Assembly: GCF_002843425.1 (NCBI RefSeq)
Contig: NZ_NKXO01000003.1
Span: 1-64,000 of the forward strand
DNA: 64,000 nucleotides
Direction of reading: 5' to 3'
Origin: Raineya orbicola
GTDB lineage: Bacteria > Bacteroidota > Bacteroidia > Cytophagales > Thermonemataceae
In this document: positions 52,756-60,599 of the stretch, one piece after another
How positions within the stretch are numbered: the stretch's first letter is position 1
How the letters are laid out: each line of letters starts with the position of its first letter
The notes under the pieces: generated by a model
Database searches by the model: none
Seen by the model: the letters and a program-made list of their open reading frames with translations, nothing else
What the model was told of the DNA's origin: nothing
Translations under genes and position numbers: made by a program

Positions 52756-53307
52756 ATGAAATATGTTTATGAACTGCACAAAACAATGATTGCCAATAAT
52801 CTGATTTTGGTATATGAAGGGGAATTTACCCAAGATATTACCAAATCCATTTTGGCAATGGCAGAAAGAAATATGGACGCTATTGGCGAACTGGGGGGGG
52901 TAAAAAGAAAGGTTTTCAGTGTAATGGTGGAATGTTTGCAAAATATTGTGAAACACTCCGAAGAACTCAACGAAAAAGATGAAGATGGCTTGAAAAACAA
53001 TGCTATTTTTATGCTTGGAAAGCAAATCAACGAATATATCGTTACTTCGGGTAACCCTATTCGTAATGCCGCTATTCCTTCGGTACAAGCTAAAATTGAA
53101 AGAGTAAATTCTTTGGATAAAGACGGCTTGAAAGACCTCTACAAAGAAATTATCAAAAACACTGAAATTTCTGATAAAGGCGGGGCTGGTTTGGGCTTTG
53201 TAGATATGGCAAGAAAATCAGGGGAGAAATTAGGGTATAGTTTTGAACCTATCAATGATGAATATTCTTTTTTTGCCTTGAAAATCATTGTTCCTCGTAG
53301 TGAATAA
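52756..53307 (+). CDS. siaB: SiaB-family protein kinase, copy 2
   Basis: A 183-residue cytoplasmic kinase with the GHKL ATP pocket: N-box Glu59/Asn63 in MVECLQNIVKHSE and G-box KGGAGLGFVDMARKSG. It lies between the SpoIIE phosphatase and the SiaC gene, the order siaA-siaB-siaC of Pseudomonas. Residues 46-49 (ELGGV) are coded by an uninterrupted run of eight Gs (52893-52900), odd for an AT-rich genome. A one-base slip there would stop translation early, so this gene could be phase-variable. The other copy (15068) has no such run. Confidence 0.83.
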   Translation: MKYVYELHKTMIANNLILVYEGEFTQDITKSILAMAERNMDAIGELGGVKRKVFSVMVECLQNIVKHSEELNEKDEDGLKNNAIFMLGKQINEYIVTSGNPIRNAAIPSVQAKIERVNSLDKDGLKDLYKEIIKNTEISDKGGAGLGFVDMARKSGEKLGYSFEPINDEYSFFALKIIVPRSE

Positions 53308-53354
53308 ATTATTTTTCCCTCAAAGTTAAACATACAAAAATTTGTGATATAGTT

Positions 53355-53720
53355 ATGGAAATCATCAATTTAGAAGGGACCGAAGAAACACCCAAAGTGA
53401 TTTTGGATAAAGATAATGGTATATTTGAAATTTCGGGACGCTCACTGCCTGAAGATGTAAGAACTTTCTATCAGCAAGTTTTAGATTGGCTTGATAAATA
53501 TGCCGCCGCACCCAATCCCGAAACTAAATTTACTTTCAAACTTGAATACTTCAATACAGCCTCTTCCAAAGTTATTCTTGATGTATTGACTAAACTGGAA
53601 GGCATCAGTGGGGCGAAAGTAATTTGGTATCATCACGATGACGACGAGGATATGGAAGAAGCTGGCAAAGAGTTTCAAGATATTGTAGATGGATTGCCTT
53701 TTGAATTCAAAACCTACTAA
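53355..53720 (+). CDS. siaC: SiaC-family regulatory phosphoprotein (DUF1987), copy 2
   Basis: A 121-residue partner protein. LEYFNTASSK puts a Thr at residue 68, the same number as the phosphorylated Thr68 of Pseudomonas SiaC. EISGRSLPEDVRTFYQQVLDWL and the acidic YHHDDDEDMEEAGKEFQDI match the other copy (14666). It should be the switch protein set by the kinase at 52756 and the phosphatase at 48909. What it controls here is unknown, since no diguanylate cyclase (GGDEF) gene is present. It ends at a strong terminator. Confidence 0.86.
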   Translation: MEIINLEGTEETPKVILDKDNGIFEISGRSLPEDVRTFYQQVLDWLDKYAAAPNPETKFTFKLEYFNTASSKVILDVLTKLEGISGAKVIWYHHDDDEDMEEAGKEFQDIVDGLPFEFKTY

Positions 53721-53726
53721 ACCGCT

Positions 53727-53760
53727 ACCTTATAGGCTTTTAGAAGCCTATAAGGTTTTC
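53727..53760 (+). terminator. Strong terminator closing the sia operon
   Basis: ACCTTATAGGCTT (53727-53739) and AAGCCTATAAGGT (53744-53756) form a perfect 13-base stem with a TTAG loop, followed by TTTTC. It separates siaC from the ABC transporter gene. Confidence 0.85.
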
Positions 53761-53833
53761 TGATTAGAACCTTTTTATCGTTTTTTCTCAATCCCTAATT
53801 CTATTTATTACTTTGCTATAATTTTTTGCATAT

Positions 53834-56800
53834 ATGAGCGAAGCTGTACTCGATGCCCTCACCAAAGTTTTTGCTATTACTATTTTACAAGATGGCGGAG
53901 TTTCTCCCAAAGAAGAAAATTTTGTAGCTGAATACTTCCAAGAGGTTTTAGCCCAAGATTCCATTCCCGCTTATATGCAAAAATATAAAGAATATTACCA
54001 AAAATTGTGGAACGACTTTGGTGCAAGAGTAAGCGAAAACGAAAAAGAATCTTTGCCCGGTGAAGAAGAAACTGGTAGTAAAAAAGTAACCGACGAAGAA
54101 AGGGCTTTTCAGAAATTTTCTGTAAAACTCGGTGGTCTTTTCCGCAAAGAAATCGCTCCCGAAAAAGAAAGTCGCTTGGTTTTAAGCCAAAAAATCCTCA
54201 TTGTAGTACGAATGTTGGAACTTTTGGCTTCAGATAATCGTGTAACCAAAAGACGTTTAGAAGTAGTATCCACTTCTGCTGATTATCTGCTAAAAAACGA
54301 AATACTCTACAAAATTATTTATGATTTCGTTTTCAAGAAAGCAGATGAATTGGTAGGTAACGAAAATATACTCACGGTTAGCTCGCTTTATATCCCTCGT
54401 ACCAATACTATTAAACACATTCAGATAGAAAGATTAGACGGAGAACTTATATTTTTGCGTATGCCCGAAGCCAATATGTATTTTGTGAAATACACGGGTA
54501 GTGAAAATATCAAGCTCAACGACTTCTTGATGAAGCCCAACAAAATTTATCAGTTTACTTCGGGAAGTATCATCAGAACACAAGCAGGTAATTCTTTCTA
54601 TTTCAGCGATATTGTTGCTAACTTTACTGATGTTCAGAAAAAACAAAAACTTTCTTTCAATGCCATAGATATTGAATACAAGTTCAAAAATGGTAATTTG
54701 GGTTTGCGTGGTGTAAGTGTAGCTGAAAGTGCAGGAAACCTCATTGGCATTATGGGAGCAAGTGGGGCTGGGAAAACTACCCTGCTCAATGTTTTGGCTG
54801 GTCTTGAAACGCCTTCGCGTGGGCAAGTTCTGCTGAATGGTATTGATATTCACAGAGAAAAAGAGAAAGTACAGGGAGTTATCGGCTATGTAGCCCAAGA
54901 TGATTTACTTATTGAAGAACTCACTGTTTATCAGAACCTTTACTACAATACCAAACTTTGTTTCAAAAGTTTTACCGAGAAAGAACTGCACGAGCGAGTA
55001 ATGAAAACCCTTGAAGACTTGGGGCTTGCTCATATCAAAGATTTAAAAGTTGGAAATGTTCTCAATAAAACTATTAGCGGCGGGCAACGCAAACGCCTCA
55101 ATATTGCTTTGGAACTCATACGTGAGCCTGCTGTCCTTTTTCTTGATGAACCAACCTCAGGACTTTCGTCCAAAGACTCCGAAAACGTCCTTGACCTTCT
55201 CAAAGAGCTTTCTGCCAAAGGAAAACTGATTTTTGTTGTAATTCACCAGCCTTCCTCCGATATTTTCAAAATGTTCAATAAACTGATTATTTTGGATACA
55301 GGAGGCTATCAGGCTTTTTATGGAAACCCTGTTGATGCCGTTATTTATTTCAAGAAACAAGATAACCAGCTCAAAGCCGAAGAAGGACAATGCCCCAACT
55401 GCGGTAATGTAAATCCTGAACAAATTTTCGATATTATTGAGGCTCGTACCATTGACGAAAACGGACAATATACCAACCAACGCAAAAAAACGCCTATTCA
55501 ATGGAATGAGTTATTTTTGAAAAATTTTAGCGATAAAATTCGCCCCGTAGAAGAGCAAAAAGAAGTACCCCCTAAGGCTTTGGATTTGCCTCATTGGACA
55601 AAGCAAACTATTCTTTTTACCATTCGCGACTTTCTGGCAAAAGCAGGTAATACGCAATATATGGCTATCAACCTTTTAGAAGCCCCCCTACTTGCTTTTT
55701 TACTTGCTTTTATTATACGTTTCAACAACGACCCGCTTACCTTGGGGTATAGCTATCGCTACAACGACAATATCCCTGCTTATATCCTGATTTGCGTGCT
55801 GGTGGCTCTTTTTATGGGACTTACCGTAAGTGCCGAAGAAATTATCAAAGACCGAAAAATTCAACGCCGAGAATCTTTCCTCAATTTGAGTAGGCACAGC
55901 TACCTACTCTCTAAACTGATTATTCTGTTCGGACTTTCTGCCATTCAAACGCTTACTTTTGTACTCATTGGTAATGCTATTCTGGAAGTGAAAGGTATGA
56001 ATATGATGTATTGGGCTGTGCTTTTCACGGTTTCTTGCTTTGCCAATATGCTCGGCTTAAATATCTCGGCTACTTTCAATTCCGTTGTAACCATTTACAT
56101 TACCATTCCGCTACTACTTATTCCACAAATGATTTTGAGTGGTGTAATTTTCAATTTTGATAAGCTCAATCAATTTGTAAGTGATAGAGGGCAAGTGCCT
56201 CTCCTTGCCGACCTTATGGTGTCGCGTTGGGGATTTGAAGCCATCGCCGTTGAGCAGTTCAAAAATAACAAATTTCAAAAGCCATTTTTTGAGTATGAAA
56301 AAGAAATAAGTGTAGCAGATTTCCGACAATTATGGCTTGATGAACTCGGCAATGCTCGTGTAAGGCTTTCTAAAATTTTGGATAAAAATTCCGATTCTTT
56401 GAACAATGTAAAAACTGCCGAACTCAAACTTATTGCCTATGAATTGCAAAGAGAAAAAGCCTTTGACCTAAAAACCCAGTATGGCAAAGAAAATCGCCCT
56501 GCTTTCAAAGATTTTGATAACCTACTTGCCAAACTCAATATCAATACCTACAACGAAAAGGTTGAGGAAGAACTTAAAAGCTATTTAGAAGAACTTGCTG
56601 AATATTACAAGGCTCGTAGAAATTATTTCAGCCGTGAAAAAAATGACTTGGAAGATAGGTTAGAGGAAAAAGTGAAGGGCTATTCTTTGGAAAAATACAA
56701 AAACACCTACTTTAACGAAAGTCTATCCGATTTGGCTCGGAATGCCAATGTGAGAGATAAAATTTTGCTTTACAAAGAAAAACTCTTGCAACAAGCCGAC

Positions 56801-57040
56801 CCAATTTTCCAAGAGCCTCTGCTCCCTGCACATATTTTAGATTACAGAACGCAATTTCTTGCTCCTTCCAAGCATTTTGCAGGTATGCTCATCAATACCT
56901 ACTATTTTGATATAATCGTAATCTGGCTGTTTTCGTTGGTACTGTACATTACCCTATATTATGAAACCTTCAAAAAAGCTCTCTCTTTATCTATTTTTGG
57001 CTTTTTCAAAAAAACAGAAAAAAACAAAACAAAAAAATGA
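53834..57040 (+). CDS. Fusion: TerB-like domain, beta domain, ABCG-type ATPase and permease
   Basis: A 1068-residue fusion. Residues 1-190: helical, TerB-like (DALTKVFAITILQDGGVSPKEE). Residues 200-285: beta-rich (IFLRMPEANMYFVKYTGSE, FTSGSIIRTQAG), where FHA domains sit in other ABCG fusions (e.g. mycobacterial Rv1747), but without clear FHA phospho-binding residues. ATPase: Walker A GASGAGKTT (309-316), signature ISGGQRKRLN, Walker B VLFLDEPTSGLSS. Then a CPNC zinc-knuckle-like pair (near 519-522) and NVNPEQIFDIIEA. The permease has five to six helices (612-775 and 1026-1047) separated by a long soluble coiled region. Exported lipid or peptide unknown. It is a single-chain half-transporter, presumably dimeric. 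A protein kinase gene lies 3.5 kb downstream. Confidence 0.82.
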   Translation: MSEAVLDALTKVFAITILQDGGVSPKEENFVAEYFQEVLAQDSIPAYMQKYKEYYQKLWNDFGARVSENEKESLPGEEETGSKKVTDEERAFQKFSVKLGGLFRKEIAPEKESRLVLSQKILIVVRMLELLASDNRVTKRRLEVVSTSADYLLKNEILYKIIYDFVFKKADELVGNENILTVSSLYIPRTNTIKHIQIERLDGELIFLRMPEANMYFVKYTGSENIKLNDFLMKPNKIYQFTSGSIIRTQAGNSFYFSDIVANFTDVQKKQKLSFNAIDIEYKFKNGNLGLRGVSVAESAGNLIGIMGASGAGKTTLLNVLAGLETPSRGQVLLNGIDIHREKEKVQGVIGYVAQDDLLIEELTVYQNLYYNTKLCFKSFTEKELHERVMKTLEDLGLAHIKDLKVGNVLNKTISGGQRKRLNIALELIREPAVLFLDEPTSGLSSKDSENVLDLLKELSAKGKLIFVVIHQPSSDIFKMFNKLIILDTGGYQAFYGNPVDAVIYFKKQDNQLKAEEGQCPNCGNVNPEQIFDIIEARTIDENGQYTNQRKKTPIQWNELFLKNFSDKIRPVEEQKEVPPKALDLPHWTKQTILFTIRDFLAKAGNTQYMAINLLEAPLLAFLLAFIIRFNNDPLTLGYSYRYNDNIPAYILICVLVALFMGLTVSAEEIIKDRKIQRRESFLNLSRHSYLLSKLIILFGLSAIQTLTFVLIGNAILEVKGMNMMYWAVLFTVSCFANMLGLNISATFNSVVTIYITIPLLLIPQMILSGVIFNFDKLNQFVSDRGQVPLLADLMVSRWGFEAIAVEQFKNNKFQKPFFEYEKEISVADFRQLWLDELGNARVRLSKILDKNSDSLNNVKTAELKLIAYELQREKAFDLKTQYGKENRPAFKDFDNLLAKLNINTYNEKVEEELKSYLEELAEYYKARRNYFSREKNDLEDRLEEKVKGYSLEKYKNTYFNESLSDLARNANVRDKILLYKEKLLQQADPIFQEPLLPAHILDYRTQFLAPSKHFAGMLINTYYFDIIVIWLFSLVLYITLYYETFKKALSLSIFGFFKKTEKNKTKK

Positions 57041-57057
57041 AAATTTTTCAGGGAATG

Positions 57058-57089
57058 TTTGAAATTTTAGAAAAAACTACTTTATTTTG
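57058..57089 (+). promoter_or_regulatory. Probable promoter of the 57146 lipoprotein gene
   Basis: TTTG (57058-57061), a 20-base spacer, TTATTTTG (57082-57089), one mismatch to TAnnTTTG. It lies 57 bases before the ATG at 57146. Confidence 0.42.
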
Positions 57090-57145
57090 AACTGAAATTC
57101 TTGTTTTGGCAAAATTCATACCCCAAATTAAAACGTGTAAATTTT

Positions 57146-58045
57146 ATGAAAAAAGTAATTTATAGCCTTCTGACTTTTACTTTCATAGCTATTACAGCTT
57201 GTGATAATAGTGATGATATTAACAAAGTAGCAAGCGATACAACTAAAAAAGTAAAGTCAGGGAAAGAAGCTATTGATAAAAAAACTATCAAAGAATTTGT
57301 AGATAGAATCCCCAGTCCTATGATTATCTCTTCCATCATCAAAGATAGTGGGATTGATTACGACCAAACTCTGCTCAATTCAGTAGATAATGAATCTAAA
57401 TATGTGATTGAGTTTAAGCAAGCTCTCAATCTTGGTGTTTTCAGTACAGATTTGGGTTATGCTAATATCTACGAAAAGTCGCAAGATGCTATCAATCTGC
57501 TTGTAGGGGTTAAAGATATGGCTGATAATCTTAAAATCGGTCAGTATTTTGAATTTGAAAAAATTAAGCAACTCTCTAAAAGTAAAGACAAACTTGATGA
57601 ACTCTTGCAACTTACCGAAGAGAATCTTATCAATATCAATAATAAATTGTATGAGCAAGATAGAAGCGATTTGACTGTGCTTATCATTACAGGAGGTTGG
57701 GTAGAAGTAATGTATCTTGCTACACAAGTGGTACAGAAAAAAGCAAACAAAGATCTGGAACAAATGATTGCTGAACAGAAAATTGTTCTTGACCAAATCG
57801 TGCAGTTATTAGATTACTATGCCAGCCAATCTAAAATGAGAGATCTGCACGATGAACTCGTAGATTTGCAAAAATCTTTTGAAAAAATCAAATTCACCAA
57901 GAGCGAAGGTGAAACCAAACAAGAAGAAAAAGAAAACACAGTAGTAGTACAGCAAGGTGGTAGCGAGCAGGCTGAAATAAGTAAAGAAACACTTAATGAA
58001 ATTACAACAAAAATCGCCGCCATTCGCAATAAAATCGTTAGCTAA
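57146..58045 (+). CDS. Lipoprotein of unknown function, family A copy 1
   Basis: A 299-residue lipoprotein with signal MKKVIYSLLTFTFIAITAC. The mature part is mainly helical. Family blocks: IPSPMIISSIIKDSGIDYDQTLLN, ALNLGVFSTDLGYANIYEKSQ, LIITGGWVEVMYLATQVV and the C-terminus IAAIRNKIVS. A low-complexity, Gln/Glu/Val-rich stretch (about 255-275) precedes the end. It is paralogous to 58747-59589. Bacteroidota genomes carry many such lipoproteins, none with a known role that I can name. ATG at 57146 begins the signal peptide; 15 upstream codons are ignored. Confidence 0.78.
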   Translation: MKKVIYSLLTFTFIAITACDNSDDINKVASDTTKKVKSGKEAIDKKTIKEFVDRIPSPMIISSIIKDSGIDYDQTLLNSVDNESKYVIEFKQALNLGVFSTDLGYANIYEKSQDAINLLVGVKDMADNLKIGQYFEFEKIKQLSKSKDKLDELLQLTEENLININNKLYEQDRSDLTVLIITGGWVEVMYLATQVVQKKANKDLEQMIAEQKIVLDQIVQLLDYYASQSKMRDLHDELVDLQKSFEKIKFTKSEGETKQEEKENTVVVQQGGSEQAEISKETLNEITTKIAAIRNKIVS

Positions 58046-58057
58046 AATTTTTACATC

Positions 58058-58092
58058 AGAGGGTTCAAAGGTATTAGTTTTTTGAACCCTCT
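58058..58092 (+). terminator. Hairpin between family A and B genes (terminator or attenuator)
   Basis: AGAGGGTTCAAA (58058-58069) and TTTGAACCCTCT (58081-58092) are a perfect 12-base inverted repeat with an 11-base loop. A strict T-run does not follow; the next bases are ATACCCTTTTG. It may stop, process or protect the transcript. No promoter of the usual type is visible between it and the next gene. Confidence 0.65.
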
Positions 58093-58131
58093 ATACCCTT
58101 TTGACAAGCTCAACAATCAACTTGAAAATTT

Positions 58132-58731
58132 ATGAAAAAACTATTGATAGCTTTTGTTTTTATAGGGGGAATGTTGGGAAAAAGTTTAGCTCAACAGAAA
58201 ACGACCACTACTCCACAAAATACCAAAACCGAGCAAAAAACAGGTACGCAAACTCAAAAAACCACAAAAACTCAGCCTGACCCTAAAAAACAACAACCAG
58301 AAACTAAAAAAGAAGAGAAAAAAGAAATAAAAAAAGAGGTAAAAAAAGAAATAAATCCTCGTATTGAAAATTGTAATCCCGCTGGCTACATCACTGATAT
58401 TACTGAATCCCTTAAAGCATCGGGATTTAAGTTTTTGAGAAGTTATAAATTGGAAGGGGTTTCTAATAAACCCATACAACACGAATATACCTTTAGTAAG
58501 GGTACTACCTATACTATCAGAGTAGCATCTTATTTGGATAGCAGATTAAAAGTTATTTTATACGATCCCGAAGGTAGAGCCATAGCTTCAACTTACAATG
58601 CTGACTCCGATAAGTTTTATCCTTCTATCCAAATACAATGCAACAAAACAGGTGTCTATAAAATTTCTTTCGAACACCACTTTAATAAAAGAGATTTCTG
58701 TGGTGGAGCAATATTAGCTTTCAAACGTTAA
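58132..58731 (+). CDS. Secreted protein of unknown function, family B copy 1
   Basis: A 199-residue exported protein with signal peptide MKKLLIAFVFIGGML and cleavage after SLAQ. A long low-complexity linker rich in Thr, Gln, Lys and Glu (about 22-75) leads to a beta-sandwich-like domain (80-199). Domain marks: SLKASGFKFLRSYKLEG, TYTIRVASYLDSRLKVILYD, IQIQCNKTGVYKISFE and the end RDFCGGAILAFKR. Two cysteines could form a disulfide. It shares the domain with 59676-60098 but that copy lacks the linker. 15 bases separate it from the next lipoprotein gene. Confidence 0.75.
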   Translation: MKKLLIAFVFIGGMLGKSLAQQKTTTTPQNTKTEQKTGTQTQKTTKTQPDPKKQQPETKKEEKKEIKKEVKKEINPRIENCNPAGYITDITESLKASGFKFLRSYKLEGVSNKPIQHEYTFSKGTTYTIRVASYLDSRLKVILYDPEGRAIASTYNADSDKFYPSIQIQCNKTGVYKISFEHHFNKRDFCGGAILAFKR

Positions 58732-58746
58732 AAAAAATAAATTTTT

Positions 58747-59589
58747 ATGAAAAAAATCTTTTGGCTTCCTATGTCTGCTATCATTTTGATGGCTTGCCCC
58801 AAAAGCGATAATGAACAAAAGCCTACACAAGACACTACTCAAAAGCAAACTAACACCAAAACAGAGTTCAAAACAGATTATGAACTTTTGAATGCAATGC
58901 CGAACCCTATTGAAATGACTGACCTTATCAAAAGTTCAGGGATAGAATATGACAATAGTCTGCTGAATAAACCCGAAAATATTGAAAAATACAATGCCGA
59001 ACACCAAATAGCTCTAAATTTAGGCGTGTATAGCGTAGATTTGGGTTATGCCAATCTGCACAACAAAACCCAAGATGCTATCAGGTTTTTAGATGCTACT
59101 CGCAAAATGGCAGAAGGCTTGAAAGTCGCTCAATTTTTTGATTTTGAAAAAATCAAAAAAATTACCCAAGAAAGCAAAGATATGAACGAGCTTATTCTTA
59201 CCACTGGGCTGGGGCTTACGGCTATGCGTCAGAAATTAGAGGAAGAAAAACGTGGTGAAGTGCTAACATTGATGGTAATTGGAGGCTGGGTAGAATCTTT
59301 GTATTTGGCTACCCAAGTTGCCGAAAAAGCTAATAAACCTGCTCTAAATGAAAAAATTGCAGACCAAAAATTCGTGGTTGAAGCCATTTTGAAAGAATTA
59401 GAGCCCAACAAATCCGTTTCCAAACACATTGAAAGTCTCTACAACGATTTACAGAAAATTGGTGAAAGCTATAAAAACATTAGCGTGGAACCCCAAGAAG
59501 GCAAACCCGCTAAGGTAAATATGAGCAAAGATGACTTTCAAAAGCTCTCACAAGCACTCAAAGAAGTCAGAGGGCGTATTGTAAGTTAA
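58747..59589 (+). CDS. Lipoprotein of unknown function, family A copy 2
   Basis: A 280-residue lipoprotein (signal MKKIFWLPMSAIILMAC) paralogous to the gene at 57146. The same blocks recur: MPNPIEMTDLIKSSGIEYDNSLLN, ALNLGVYSVDLGYANLHNKTQ, MVIGGWVESLYLATQVAEKA and the end EVRGRIVS. A Thr/Gln/Lys-rich linker (20-40) follows the Cys. It lies 15 bases after family B copy 1, so the two genes are transcribed together. Confidence 0.78.
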   Translation: MKKIFWLPMSAIILMACPKSDNEQKPTQDTTQKQTNTKTEFKTDYELLNAMPNPIEMTDLIKSSGIEYDNSLLNKPENIEKYNAEHQIALNLGVYSVDLGYANLHNKTQDAIRFLDATRKMAEGLKVAQFFDFEKIKKITQESKDMNELILTTGLGLTAMRQKLEEEKRGEVLTLMVIGGWVESLYLATQVAEKANKPALNEKIADQKFVVEAILKELEPNKSVSKHIESLYNDLQKIGESYKNISVEPQEGKPAKVNMSKDDFQKLSQALKEVRGRIVS

Positions 59590-59607
59590 AAATTATAGCC
59601 TAATATA

Positions 59608-59638
59608 TTGACAACTATTATATTTTTTATTACTTTTG
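59608..59638 (+). promoter_or_regulatory. Promoter of family B copy 2
   Basis: TTG (59608-59610), a 20-base spacer and TACTTTTG (59631-59638), about 38 bases before the ATG at 59676. So copy 2 of family B can be expressed alone. Confidence 0.6.
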
Positions 59639-59675
59639 AAATCAAAACCAGAACTCTCAAAAAATCAACACATAT

Positions 59676-60098
59676 ATGAAAAAAGTATTATTTTTACTCC
59701 TCGCTTTTAGCTTCGCATATCTTGCAAATGCTCAATGTGATGTAACTGAATACACCAACAAATGTGCTGAACGCCTTAAACCTGATGGCTTCAAGTATCT
59801 CAAAAGCTACAAATTAGATTTTATGAATGGTAGCAAAAAGCAAATTATTTACTCCTATGTATTCAGTAATAACACAAGCTATCGTATCACGCTTGCCAAT
59901 GGAAATAATAAAGGACTTTTTGTAACCTTAATGGATTCTGAGAAAAAGCCAGTAGCAAGTAGCTATCTTGAAAAAGAAAAGAAATATATGCCTGCTATTG
60001 ATATAAAATGCTCACGTACAGGTATCTATTATTTAGCTTATGAAGTGAAAGAAGGTAAAGATTACTGCGGTTCAAGTGTTATTGGCTTCAAAAGATAA
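59676..60098 (+). CDS. Small secreted protein, family B copy 2
   Basis: A 140-residue exported protein with signal peptide MKKVLFLLLAFSFAYLANAQ and no linker. The mature domain starts CDVTEYTNKCAE and shows ERLKPDGFKYLKSYKLDF, TSYRITLANGNNKGLFVTLM, IDIKCSRTGIYYLAYE and KDYCGSSVIGFKR, the same layout as family B copy 1. Four cysteines could form two disulfides. Predicted soluble periplasmic or extracellular. Its own promoter precedes it and a terminator follows. Confidence 0.77.
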   Translation: MKKVLFLLLAFSFAYLANAQCDVTEYTNKCAERLKPDGFKYLKSYKLDFMNGSKKQIIYSYVFSNNTSYRITLANGNNKGLFVTLMDSEKKPVASSYLEKEKKYMPAIDIKCSRTGIYYLAYEVKEGKDYCGSSVIGFKR

Positions 60099-60120
60099 AA
60101 TATTTCAATAAGTTTTTTTA

Positions 60121-60162
60121 ATAGTTGTGTTGGCTTATGCAAGCACAACTATTGTTTTTTTT
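60121..60162 (+). terminator. Rho-independent terminator after family B copy 2
   Basis: ATAGTTGTG (60121-60129) pairs with CACAACTAT (60144-60152); the inner TTG/CAA can extend the stem. TGTTTTTTTT follows. Confidence 0.85.
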
Positions 60163-60182
60163 ACAACCTAATTTCATTTTTT

Positions 60183-60593
60183 ATGCGTACTTTATCTAAT
60201 GTTTTCGGAACTATTTCTAATATTGCTTTTACCATACTTTTGATAGCCTTCGTTTTGAAAAATTTTCAAAGCCTTTCTGCTGAAACCTTCAAAACACTTT
60301 CTCTGATTGCTTGGGCTTCATTGGCTTTTGCCTCCTTTATAGAAGGGTTTTTATTTGTTGGTAAAAATAAACTTGCGGTCATTTTAGCGGGCTTGAGTGT
60401 TTCGGCAACGGCTATTTTTATACTTTCTAAAATTATGAGTTGGCAGGGCTTTGAAAAGTTAGAATATGCTCCATATACTGCTATCGGAGCAGGAGTTATA
60501 CTCTTAATTGCTCAAAAAAAGTTATCTAATATAGGGACAAAGGCTTTAATTGTTGGAACAATCGGTATTCTAATAGTTACAGGAAAATTGTGA
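60183..60593 (+). CDS. Four-helix membrane protein, unknown function
   Basis: A 136-residue protein of four predicted transmembrane helices (about 10-30, 40-60, 63-83 and 95-133 with a loop) and short connecting loops. A VLKNFQSLSAETFKTLS stretch faces one side. I do not recognise the family. It is six bases before the kinase gene on the same strand, so it probably forms an operon with it and could be its membrane partner or substrate. Confidence 0.7.
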   Translation: MRTLSNVFGTISNIAFTILLIAFVLKNFQSLSAETFKTLSLIAWASLAFASFIEGFLFVGKNKLAVILAGLSVSATAIFILSKIMSWQGFEKLEYAPYTAIGAGVILLIAQKKLSNIGTKALIVGTIGILIVTGKL

Positions 60594-60599
60594 AGGCGT

